From the NCBI GenBank assembly GCA_965249225.1, contig CBDFLT010000008.1, positions 62,001 to 126,000 of the forward strand: DNA of 64,000 bases. Direction: 5' to 3'. This document shows positions 16,344-23,963 of the stretch, in pieces; the first letter of the stretch is position 1; each line of letters begins with the position of its first letter. The DNA comes from CBDFLT01 sp965249225 (lineage in GTDB: Bacteria; Chloroflexota; Dehalococcoidia; Lucifugimonadales; G963668185). Made by a program: the position numbers and the translations under genes. Under the pieces are notes generated by a model that was not told the DNA's origin, made no database searches, and saw nothing but the letters and a program-made list of their open reading frames with translations.

Positions 16344-16775
16344 ATGGGTGCGGTTGAAATAAGAAGCCTGCAGCGGCTCCAGCACCTGGTGGTCGCCGGG
16401 CGGCACGCTTTGGTGGCCGACGAGCCTCCGGACGTGGGAGATGGCCTCGGCCCCGATCCCTATGAGCTACTGCTGGCCGCGCTGGGCTCTTGAACGGCCA
16501 TGACACTTCGGCTGTACGCCGACAGAAAGGGATGGCCCCTCAAGGCCGTCAAGGTCGGGTTGAGTCACGAGCGGATTCATGCCCGCGATGGCGTCGATTG
16601 CGAGACCCAGGAAGATGTCATGGTCGACCATATTCACCGTCGCATACTGGTGACGGGGGACCTGGATGATGCCCAGGTGGCGAGGCTGCTTGAGATCGCC
16701 AACCGGTGTCCTATGCACCGAACCCTGGAGGGAGGTCCCGAGATGACAACCGAGATCGACGTGGCCGAGGACTAG
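16344..16775 (+). CDS. OsmC-family peroxidase, probable selenoprotein (UGA = Sec50)
   Basis: From an ATG preceded by AAGGAGGG the frame runs 143 codons, normal for a stand-alone OsmC protein, with a single in-frame TGA at 16491-16493 (codon 50). This TGA sits in ELLLAALGS-x-TAMTLRLYA, exactly where the family has its peroxidatic cysteine. The second cysteine is present (Cys122 in ANRCPMHRTL). The frame beyond TGA is well conserved family sequence to its own stop, with no frameshift. Nineteen nucleotides after TGA there is a SECIS-like hairpin. OsmC-like proteins with selenocysteine at this position are known, so I read this as a selenoprotein that reduces organic hydroperoxides; a simple nonsense mutation is the alternative. 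The selenocysteine machinery is not in the window. Confidence 0.82.
16508..16522 (+). promoter_or_regulatory. SECIS-like hairpin in the OsmC coding sequence
   Basis: UCGGC (16508-16512) pairs with GCCGA (16518-16522) around a 5-nt loop UGUAC with G at the second loop position. The loop begins 19 nt after the UGA, inside the 16-37 nt window described for bacterial SECIS elements. A further pairing of GGCCAU just after UGA with AUGGCC (about 16532-16537) could close a longer stem. Confidence 0.55.
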
Positions 16776-16830
16776 AACCTACCCCCGGCATTTTGAGCCT
16801 TGGCGGTCTGCCAGGCCGCAAAAGAATGGC

Positions 16831-16859
16831 TTGCCACGTAGTGAAAGCGCAGTTACAAT
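16831..16859 (+). promoter_or_regulatory. Candidate promoter for the molybdenum hydroxylase pair
   Basis: TTGCCA (16831-16836), a 17-bp spacer and TACAAT (16854-16859) form a near-consensus vegetative promoter. The start would be near 16866, giving a leader of about 54 nt with a strong hairpin. Confidence 0.55.
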
Positions 16860-16872
16860 GCGTATTGATTCG

Positions 16873-16893
16873 GGCGCGGCGCAGCGCCGCGCC
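16873..16893 (+). other. Leader hairpin before the 2Fe-2S subunit gene
   Basis: A 10-bp perfect G+C inverted repeat (arms 16873-16882 and 16884-16893) lies between the predicted transcription start and the ribosome site at 16907-16913. It may modulate expression or be the 3' hairpin of the OsmC message; no T-tract follows. Confidence 0.4.
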
Positions 16894-16919
16894 GTTGACT
16901 GATCGAAGGAGGGTTGTTC

Positions 16920-17405
16920 ATGCCGGCGAAGACCTATGTACAGACCCGGATTAACGGGGAAGATGTCGAGCTCCTCTGCGAGCCCCGCCAGAGCCTGCTG
17001 GAGTGTCTGAGGGATGTGCTTCAGCTGACGGGGAGCAAGGAGGGCTGCAACGACGGCAACTGCGGGGCGTGCACGGTGAAGCTGGACGACAGGATAGTGG
17101 ACTCGTGCTTGGTGCTGGGAGTGGAGGCAGAGGGGAAGGAGATAACGACGATAGAGGGGATAGCGACACCCGCGGGGTTGCACCCTGTGCAGCAGGCGTT
17201 TTTGGAGAACGCGGCGCTGCAGTGCGGCATATGCACGCCTGGGTTCATCGTAGCGTCGAAGGCGCTGCTGGAGCAGAACCCTAATCCCACGGAGCATGAG
17301 ATCCGGTTCTGGCTGGCCGGCAACCTGTGCCGGTGCACCGGGTACGACAAGATAGTGCGCGCGGTCATTAATGCTGCCGACGAGATGAGAAAGGTGAAGG
17401 CATAG
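16920..17405 (+). CDS. 2Fe-2S subunit of a xanthine dehydrogenase-family hydroxylase
   Basis: The ATG at 16920 follows AAGGAGGG at proper spacing, better than the in-frame TTG at 16914. The 161-residue protein has both iron-sulfur domains of the CoxS/small-subunit family: the plant-ferredoxin-like site (KEGCNDGNCGACTVKLDD with a later Cys in VDSCLVLG) and the helical site (LQCGICTPGFI and NLCRCTGYD). It carries electrons from the molybdenum centre to an acceptor. The catalytic subunit follows 3 bp downstream. The usual FAD-binding middle subunit is not adjacent. Confidence 0.92.
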   Translation: MPAKTYVQTRINGEDVELLCEPRQSLLECLRDVLQLTGSKEGCNDGNCGACTVKLDDRIVDSCLVLGVEAEGKEITTIEGIATPAGLHPVQQAFLENAALQCGICTPGFIVASKALLEQNPNPTEHEIRFWLAGNLCRCTGYDKIVRAVINAADEMRKVKA

Positions 17406-17408
17406 ACA

Positions 17409-19703
17409 ATGGTAGAAACCTATGAGCCTAACGTTGTTCTGGCCACCGAGAAATATAATGTAGTCGGCACGCGTCCAATCCGCCACGATGGCCACGACAA
17501 AGTAACGGGCCGCGCCCTCTACGGCGGCGATTTTCAGACCGCGGGCCTGTTTCACGGCAAGGTGCTGCGAAGCCCACACGCTCACGCCAGGATAAAGTCT
17601 ATCGATACCAGCAAGGCCGAGGCTCTTCCCGGCGTTCGGGCGGTCGTGACCTCTAAAGACATGCCTGACACCGACCCTGACGTACTTCTGGACCACGTCG
17701 AGGGCATGTCGGACGTGGGCTACACGAGGGCCAACGTCATGGCCCGCGGCAAGGTGTTGTACAGGGGACACGCCATAGCAGGGGTCGCTGCGGTCAGCCC
17801 CCACGTCGCTGAGGAGGCGCTGGGGCTGATCGATATCGAGTATGAGCTCCTCCCTCCCGTGTTGACGGCGCCGGACGGCATGAAAGATGGTGCTTCGATT
17901 CTCCTTGACGACCTGAGGACCGATGAGTTCGGCAAAACACTGGACAAGCCCACCAATGTTGCGGAGCACTTTCAGCACAGGCTGGGCGACATCGACAAAG
18001 GGTTCGAGGAGGCGGACCTCATTATCGAACGGGAGTTCAATACCGTGACGGTCCACCAGGGCTACATCGAGCCCCAGAACGTCAGCGCACTGTGGAACAA
18101 CGACGGCAGGCTGCACATCTGGACCAGCACCCAGGGCCCGTTCGACGTACGAGGCTCCGTGGCGGCGGCGCTGGACATGGCTGTGTCGCAGGTCAGGGTC
18201 ACGCCGATGGAGATCGGTGGTGGCTTCGGAGGAAAGTTCCCGCTCTACCACGATCCAATCGCGGCCCTTCTATCTAAAAAGACGGGACATGCCGTCAAAA
18301 TCATAATGAGCCGGCAGGAGGTCTTCGAGGGTACGGGTCCCACCTCGGGCTCCTACATGAAGGTCAAGATCGGGGCCACAAAGGAAGGCAAGATCGTTGC
18401 CGGCCAGGCGTACCTGGCTTATGAGGCTGGCGCCTTCCCTGGATCGCCGGTTGGTGCCGGCGCAATGTGCGTCTTCACGGCGTATGACATTCCCAACGTG
18501 GTTATCGATGGTTACGACGTAGTGGTGAACAAGCCCAAGACGGCGGCCTATCGAGCGCCGGGCGCGACCAATACCGCATTCGCCGTCGAGACCGTGGTGG
18601 ACGAGCTGGCGGAGAAGCTTGGATTCGACCCAATCGAGCTCCGACTGAAGAACGCGGCCAAGGAGGGTACGCGTCGGGCCGATGGGCCGGTCAACCCTCG
18701 CATCGGCTGCGTAGAGGTCTTGGAGGCCATGAGGGACCATCCCCACTACAGCGCACCGTTGGAAGGGCCCAACCGTGGCCGGGGTGTCGCGGTCGGGTTC
18801 TGGTTCAACGCCGGCGAACCGTCAAGCTGCACCATCAACGTCAACAACGATGGCACCATTACCCTCATCGAGGGTTCCCCCGACATCGGCGGCACCAGGG
18901 CCTCTATTGCAATGCAGGCCGCCGAGGTGCTGGGCATCACCGCCGAGGAGGTCAGACCGTCGGTGGTGGACACCGACTCCGTTGGCTTCACGGCTGGTAC
19001 CGGCGGAAGCCGTGTCACCTTCGCCACCGGGTGGGCCGCCTACGAGGCTGCTCAGCATGTGAAGCAGCAGATGATCGAACGGGCGGCCAGAATTTGGGAC
19101 ATCGACCCGAATGACATCGAGCTCAAGAATGGGGTATTTCAGTCAAAGGCCGACCCTGAGCTCAACATGTCGTTCAAGGAACTGTCTAAGCAGTTGAACG
19201 ACACTGGGGGCCCGGTAGTGGGTCGGGCCGCCGTAAACCCGGCAGGGGTTGGAGGCGCGTACGCCGGCTGCATGTTCGACGTAGAGGTCGATCCTGAGAC
19301 CGGAAAGGTGGACATCCTGCGAGCTACGATGGTCCAGGATGCGGGCAAGGCCATCCACCCCAGCTACGTCGAGGGGCAGATGCAGGGTGGAGCCGTCCAG
19401 GGAATCGGGTGGGGCCTCAACGAGGAGTACTTCTACAACGATGATGGCGTGATGACCAACAGCACTTTCCTGGATTACCGTATGCCCATCAGCCTCGATC
19501 TTCCGATGATCGACACGGTCATCGTCGAGGTGCCGAACCCGGGGCATCCCTTTGGAGTAAGGGGCGTTGGAGAGGTCTCCATCGTGCCGCCTCCTGCGGC
19601 CCTGGCCAACGCGATCTACCACGCGGTCGGCGTGCGGATGGATCGCCTGCCCATGAACCCTATCGCCATAACGGAGACGATCTTGAAAGAGAACGGCGCT
19701 TAG
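17409..19703 (+). CDS. Molybdopterin-binding subunit of a xanthine dehydrogenase-family hydroxylase
   Basis: At 764 residues it is full length for the large catalytic subunit. It has the a/b hammerhead domain (GRALYGGDFQTAGLFHGKVL) and then the Mo-cofactor domains with GGGFGGKFP, AYRAPGATNTAFAVE, GTGGSRVTFATG and the C-terminal GVRGVGEVSIVPPPAALANA, whose Glu is the catalytic base in the family. The AYRAPG loop lacks the Cys of CO dehydrogenase (AYRCSFR) and differs from the AFRGFG of xanthine dehydrogenase, so the substrate is an aldehyde, aromatic acyl-CoA or N-heterocycle that I cannot name. With the 2Fe-2S subunit it forms a two-gene operon closed by a terminator at 19766. Confidence 0.9.
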   Translation: MVETYEPNVVLATEKYNVVGTRPIRHDGHDKVTGRALYGGDFQTAGLFHGKVLRSPHAHARIKSIDTSKAEALPGVRAVVTSKDMPDTDPDVLLDHVEGMSDVGYTRANVMARGKVLYRGHAIAGVAAVSPHVAEEALGLIDIEYELLPPVLTAPDGMKDGASILLDDLRTDEFGKTLDKPTNVAEHFQHRLGDIDKGFEEADLIIEREFNTVTVHQGYIEPQNVSALWNNDGRLHIWTSTQGPFDVRGSVAAALDMAVSQVRVTPMEIGGGFGGKFPLYHDPIAALLSKKTGHAVKIIMSRQEVFEGTGPTSGSYMKVKIGATKEGKIVAGQAYLAYEAGAFPGSPVGAGAMCVFTAYDIPNVVIDGYDVVVNKPKTAAYRAPGATNTAFAVETVVDELAEKLGFDPIELRLKNAAKEGTRRADGPVNPRIGCVEVLEAMRDHPHYSAPLEGPNRGRGVAVGFWFNAGEPSSCTINVNNDGTITLIEGSPDIGGTRASIAMQAAEVLGITAEEVRPSVVDTDSVGFTAGTGGSRVTFATGWAAYEAAQHVKQQMIERAARIWDIDPNDIELKNGVFQSKADPELNMSFKELSKQLNDTGGPVVGRAAVNPAGVGGAYAGCMFDVEVDPETGKVDILRATMVQDAGKAIHPSYVEGQMQGGAVQGIGWGLNEEYFYNDDGVMTNSTFLDYRMPISLDLPMIDTVIVEVPNPGHPFGVRGVGEVSIVPPPAALANAIYHAVGVRMDRLPMNPIAITETILKENGA

Positions 19704-19765
19704 CCAAAATCACCCGGCGGTTGATCTGGGACGGCCGGGTACTGGCGGTCGGTTAACCCGAAAAA

Positions 19766-19798
19766 CGAGAGGGGCCTCGATGCACGAGGCCCCTCTCG
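19766..19798 (+). terminator. Strong stem-loop after the hydroxylase operon
   Basis: A perfect 14-bp stem (arms 19766-19779 and 19785-19798) with a 5-nt loop ATGCA, preceded by a run of A's (so a T-run on the other strand). It can stop transcription from either side; no T-tract follows on the plus strand. Confidence 0.65.
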
Positions 19799-19869
19799 CT
19801 ATGCCTTGAGGCCGGCGCCATTGCTGATGGCGTACGCCGGGCTACAGGCCATCAGCAACCGAGGCAATT

Positions 19870-19936
19870 CTAGTCGGTGAGCCCCTGCCATCTCTAGCAG
19901 GACTAACTTAAAGAGTGGTACAAATACTGGGCCAAC
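19870..19936 (+). repeat. Dispersed repeat type B, copy R1
   Basis: About 67 bp sharing CTAGTCGGxGAGC, GGACTAACTTAAAGAGTGG and TACAAATACTGGG with copies at 23863, 50056 and (partial) 51217. The family consensus ends GGGGGCAGGTCA, like an insertion-sequence terminus, but this copy has lost that end. It lies between the hydroxylase terminator and the MMPL start. Confidence 0.6.
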
Positions 19937-20006
19937 GCCGCCCGATTGTTAAGTCTCTAGGCTCTTCGCATAGGTCGAGCTAGAGTTGGAGGTAAAGGAT
20001 ACCAAA

Positions 20007-20094
20007 ATGTGGAAGCGGTTTTCGACAGAATACCTCGCACGGGCCAGCGCGAACCGGCCTAAGAGGACCATCTTAATCTGGCTCGTGGCGCTGA
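20007..20094 (+). pseudogene. 5' fragment of an MMPL exporter gene, cut by IS3-family copy 3
   Basis: The ATG at 20007 follows GGAGGTAAAGG and encodes a charged start and the beginning of the first membrane helix (PKRTILIWLVAL), matching the paralogue at 33151 (PWRTVAIWVVVL). The frame is broken at 20094 by the insertion sequence and resumes at 21636. Compared with the paralogue, about two codons are missing at the join. Confidence 0.85.
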
Positions 20095-20206
20095 TGTGTA
20101 TCGTCAGCACATTTGGGACAGCTGATGGGGAATTGAGAAGCGACAATTAAGGCGATTGTCCTGGCTCAGGTAGGAGAGTAGATTCACGGAAGTGAAAGGA
20201 GCCAGG

Positions 20207-20569
20207 ATGCAGGAAGTCAGTCGAAGCTACGATCAAGCCGACGAGAACGCGAGGCAGGTGGTCCGACGGACCAGAAACGTTACACGTCGCAAGTACACAC
20301 CTGAGGAGAAGGTACGGATCGTCATAGAGGGGATCCGCGGGGAGATATCAGTCAGCGCCTTGTGCAGGCGAGAGGGAATCAACCCCGGGGTCTATTACAA
20401 GTGGCTCAAGGACTACATGGAGGCGGGCAAGTCGAGGCTGAAGGGTGACACGCTACGGGAGGCGAACAAGGCGGAGGTCGATGCCTTGAAGCGCGAGAAC
20501 GAGCGGCTCAAGGAACTTGTTGCTCAGCTGTCGGTGGAGAACCTGGTCCTGAAAAAAAGCCTCGGTTAG
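20207..20569 (+). CDS. IS3-family OrfA, copy 3
   Basis: Helix-turn-helix OrfA, same protein as copy 1. The ATG follows AAAGGAGCC. The slippery run of seven adenines is at 20552-20558. Confidence 0.92.
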   Translation: MQEVSRSYDQADENARQVVRRTRNVTRRKYTPEEKVRIVIEGIRGEISVSALCRREGINPGVYYKWLKDYMEAGKSRLKGDTLREANKAEVDALKRENERLKELVAQLSVENLVLKKSLG

Positions 20570-20574
20570 AGCCC

Positions 20575-21567
20575 ATGGGCAAGCCCTATGTGAGAAGGGA
20601 GGCCCAGCTCAAGGCGGAGGTCCTTCAGATCGTCGAGAGGTCTCCTCTGCCGGTCAGGCAGACCCTCCAAGAGTTGCAGATAGCACCCTCGACCTACTAC
20701 CGCTGGAAGAGCAGGTATCGAGACAAGGGGTTTAACGGTCTGGTAGACCGGCCACCAGAGCCCAGGCGAGTGTGGAACCGGTTGGCTACAAAGCAAAGAC
20801 GGTACGTGGTCAGGTATGCGTTGGAGCACCCATCGTTGAGCCCGAGAGAGGTGGCGACCACCCTGGTGGACGAACAGGTCATGTACGTCTCCGAGTCCAC
20901 CGTATACCGGATACTGAAGGGAGCGGGGCTCATCAAGCCGCCCGAGACCAAGGGCTTCCCAGCAGGAAAGGAGTTTCACACCAAGACTGCCAGGCCCAAT
21001 GAGCTATGGCAGACCGATGCCAGCTACTTCTTCGTGGTGGGTTGGGGCTACTACTACCTGATCAGCGTGCTGGATGACTATTCCAGGATGATCGTGGGCT
21101 GGAGGGTGCAGACCAGCATGAGCAGTGCCGACATCATCGACGTGGTCCAGGATGCGGTGGAGTTCACCGGTCAACCGACGGCGCCTGTAGAGCCAGGTCC
21201 AGCCCTTCTGAGCGACAACGGTCCAGGCTTTCTGTCTAGGGCGTTGGACGAGTTCCTAAGGGCCAGGTTCATGAAACACATCTTCGCCTCACCTTTCCAT
21301 CCCCAGACCAACGGCAAGTTGGAGCGGTACCATCGCACAGCCAAGGCTAAGGTCAACGTCTTTGTCCACCACAGCCTGGAAGAGCTTGTAGCGGCTATGG
21401 AGGGCTTCGTAAGGTACTACAACTACGAGCGCTATCACGAGGCTTTGGGGAACATCACGCCGGCGGATATGTACCACGGACGCCAAGACGCCATACTGGC
21501 GACGAGACAGGAGGTGAAGCAAAAGAGTCTAGCCGAACGGAGGTTGGCAAATCTGAGAACTGCCTGA
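20575..21567 (+). CDS. IS3-family transposase OrfB, copy 3
   Basis: 330-residue DDE integrase with complete catalytic motifs and a single Glu-to-Gly change in the N-terminal DNA-binding half compared with the other copies. Expected to be active through the OrfAB fusion. Confidence 0.92.
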   Translation: MGKPYVRREAQLKAEVLQIVERSPLPVRQTLQELQIAPSTYYRWKSRYRDKGFNGLVDRPPEPRRVWNRLATKQRRYVVRYALEHPSLSPREVATTLVDEQVMYVSESTVYRILKGAGLIKPPETKGFPAGKEFHTKTARPNELWQTDASYFFVVGWGYYYLISVLDDYSRMIVGWRVQTSMSSADIIDVVQDAVEFTGQPTAPVEPGPALLSDNGPGFLSRALDEFLRARFMKHIFASPFHPQTNGKLERYHRTAKAKVNVFVHHSLEELVAAMEGFVRYYNYERYHEALGNITPADMYHGRQDAILATRQEVKQKSLAERRLANLRTA

Positions 21568-21622
21568 GCCGGTTAGCGTCCAAGTTGCACGCTTTAAAGG
21601 CTCCCCTTTTGTCCCACTTGTT

Positions 21623-23758
21623 TTGACGACGTACAGCTTCGGGGCCATAGCGACGTTCGTCGAAGGGACGATGACCACCGAGTTCTTCTTTTACGGTAAC
21701 CCAGAGTCCAAGCGGGCCGACACGCTTCTAGAAGAGCGCCTAAGAGGGCCGGCCGACGTCAACGAGGTGATTATAGTCAGGTCCGCCGACTTGACGGTCG
21801 ATGATGCCGCGTACGAGCAGGTCGTCGGCGATCTCCATGGCCAGATCGCGGGACTTGGCGAAAGCTTTGTGGCGTCCATCACCAGCTACTACGAGACGGG
21901 TGACGAGTCTCTGGTGTCGCTGGACCGCCATACTGCCATCCTACCGCTTGTGATGGCGGGAGGGTTCAAGGAGGCTGAGTCTAACATCAAATCGGTTCTT
22001 GACATAGTCGACGACGTGGACAGCGCCGGTGAGATCGAGGTGTTCATAACCGGCGAGTCCACGTTCTCCAAGGATTTTGTCGATGGGAACCAGAAGGATG
22101 CGGAGAGGGGCGAGGCCTTCGGAGTGCCGATAGCCTTGGTAATTCTGGCGGTTTTGTTCGGGGCCCTGGCGGCGGCGATACTCCCCGTGCTGCTCGCGGT
22201 CACCTCGATAGTCATCGCCTTCGGAGCCGTGCTGCTGATCGGCCAGGCTATCCAGATACAATCGTTCGCCCAGAACCTTATCACCATCATCGGCCTGGCG
22301 GTGGGGATCGACTATTCGCTGTTCATCGTTTCGCGTTATCGCGAGGAGCGGGCCCGCGGCCTGGAGAAGCTGGACGCGATCTCCAAAGCCGGCGGCACGG
22401 CGAGTCGGGCTGTGCTGTTCAGCGGGATGACGGTGGTGATTGCGGTGCTCGCCGTGATGATCGTGCCAGACAGGGTCTACTTCAGCATAGGGTTGGGTAT
22501 GATAACGGTGGTTACGGTGGCCGTGATAGCCTCTCTGACCCTCCTACCCGCGATCTTGAGTCTGATGGGCGACCGGGTCGATAGGTTTAGGGTCCCGTTG
22601 GTGCACAGGCGCCGGGCCTCATCTGCTGACCGACAGGGAGGCTTCTGGGACCGGGTTACATACGCCGTCATGCGTCGGCCGGTAATCAGCCTGGTGTTGG
22701 CGGGCGGACTTCTCATCGCCGCCGCCGTTCCTTACTTCGACATCAACACCGGTACCTCTGGCGTGAGCGAGCTTCCCGATGACTTTCGAGCCAAGCAGGG
22801 ATTCGAGGTCCTTCGTGCGGAGTTCGGCTTCGGGCTGAACGCCCCGGCGGAGATCGTGATAGACGCCGATATCGAGTCCGGCGCCGTTCAGGAAGCGATC
22901 GCGGAACTTACGGCGAGCCTCGAGTCAGACCCGGGCTTTGGGCCGTCCACGCTCGACGGCAACGAAGCTGGAGACCTGGTATTGCTATCGGTGCCTCTGC
23001 TTGCGGGGCCGTCGACCGAAGAGGGTATCGATTCCATCCGGAAGCTGCGTGACGAGTACATCCCGCAGGCCTTCTCCGGCGTAGCCGGCGACGTGCTCGT
23101 CACCGGGACCACCGCCAAGGAAATCGACTCCATTGACATGTCGAGACGTTTCCTACCAATCGTGATCGTGCTGGTACTCGCGCTCAGCTTCATACTGCTG
23201 ACGGTGGTGTTCAGGTCTATTGTGGTACCCGCCAAGGCGATCGTCATGAATCTGCTGTCGGTCGGTGCGGCCTACGGCATCCTGGTCCTGGTCTGGCAGA
23301 AAGGGGTTGGCAACGAGATCTTCGGCTTCCCACAGGTGGACGTGATCCAGGCATGGCTGCCGATCCTGATGTTCGCCATCCTGTTTGGGTTGTCGATGGA
23401 CTATCAGGTGTTCCTGATAAGCCGCATCCGCGAGCGGTACCTTCAGACCGGCGACAACGACGAGGCCGTGGCTTACGGACTGCGGTCTACCGCCGGGCTT
23501 ATCACCGGAGCGGCGTTGATCATGGTGGCGATATTCGCAGGATTCGCGGCAGGCGACCTGGTGCCCACGGCTCAGTTCGGGTTCGGTATGGCCGTTGCGA
23601 TCCTGCTGGACGCGACGATAGTCCGGTCTGTGCTCGTCCCATCCACCATGAAGCTACTGGGCGATTGGAACTGGTACCTGCCCGGCTTTCTCAGCTGGCT
23701 GCCTCACTTGCAGGTGGAGAGTGATAGCGCTATTAGTGAGAGCGCTGTTTCCGATTAA
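21623..23758 (+). CDS. MMPL/RND-family exporter, 5'-truncated by an insertion sequence
   Basis: The frame of the interrupted MMPL gene resumes after the IS and is open to 23758; a TTG in the last 13 bp of the IS could start a 711-residue product. It has the MMPL layout: large extracytoplasmic loop, helix bundle with GLAVGIDYSLFIVSRYREE, second loop, second bundle with FGLSMDYQVFLISRIRERY. The Asp-Tyr pairs in the helices are the proton-relay signature. Such proteins export lipids or hydrophobic compounds using the proton gradient. The first membrane helix is lost, so the product is probably non-functional. A full paralogue lies at 33151. Confidence 0.8.
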   Translation: MTTYSFGAIATFVEGTMTTEFFFYGNPESKRADTLLEERLRGPADVNEVIIVRSADLTVDDAAYEQVVGDLHGQIAGLGESFVASITSYYETGDESLVSLDRHTAILPLVMAGGFKEAESNIKSVLDIVDDVDSAGEIEVFITGESTFSKDFVDGNQKDAERGEAFGVPIALVILAVLFGALAAAILPVLLAVTSIVIAFGAVLLIGQAIQIQSFAQNLITIIGLAVGIDYSLFIVSRYREERARGLEKLDAISKAGGTASRAVLFSGMTVVIAVLAVMIVPDRVYFSIGLGMITVVTVAVIASLTLLPAILSLMGDRVDRFRVPLVHRRRASSADRQGGFWDRVTYAVMRRPVISLVLAGGLLIAAAVPYFDINTGTSGVSELPDDFRAKQGFEVLRAEFGFGLNAPAEIVIDADIESGAVQEAIAELTASLESDPGFGPSTLDGNEAGDLVLLSVPLLAGPSTEEGIDSIRKLRDEYIPQAFSGVAGDVLVTGTTAKEIDSIDMSRRFLPIVIVLVLALSFILLTVVFRSIVVPAKAIVMNLLSVGAAYGILVLVWQKGVGNEIFGFPQVDVIQAWLPILMFAILFGLSMDYQVFLISRIRERYLQTGDNDEAVAYGLRSTAGLITGAALIMVAIFAGFAAGDLVPTAQFGFGMAVAILLDATIVRSVLVPSTMKLLGDWNWYLPGFLSWLPHLQVESDSAISESAVSD

Positions 23759-23862
23759 TAATGATGCGGTCGCGCAGGCGATAACTTCATCGGAAACTCA
23801 ATCAATATGCTCCTGGAGGCAGGGACGACTTCGTCCCATGGCCGGTAAGCACACGAGTAATT

Positions 23863-23934
23863 ATAGTCGGGGAGCCACCGAGAGTCCTGGCAGGGACTAA
23901 CTCACGGAGTGGTACAAATACCGAGGGCAGGGCA
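23863..23934 (+). repeat. Dispersed repeat type B, copy R2
   Basis: Diverged copy (TAGTCGGGGAGC, GGGACTAACTCACGGAGTGG, TACAAATACCGAGGGCAGG) ending 30 bp beyond the stop of the minus-strand FAD oxidoreductase. A small hairpin (GGGACGA/TCGTCCC, 23822-23837) precedes it. Confidence 0.6.
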
Positions 23935-23963
23935 GTAACGTGTGGCGGGCGTCTCTCGCCGGA

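Larger units (their letters stand above)
20095..21635 (+). mobile_element. IS3-family insertion sequence, copy 3 (1541 bp)
   Basis: Complete copy with both terminal repeats, inserted in the first membrane-helix codons of an MMPL gene. The flanking 8 bp (GGCGCTGA and GCTTCGGG) do not match, so no target duplication remains. OrfB has one substitution relative to copies 1 and 2 (ILKGAGLI for ILKEAGLI). Confidence 0.94.

Noticed and set aside
16491..16775. Separate short OsmC fragment starting at 16500
   Set aside because: An ATG after the TGA would give a protein lacking the N-terminal strands and the catalytic residue; the upstream frame with its strong ribosome site and family sequence shows one gene with an in-frame UGA.
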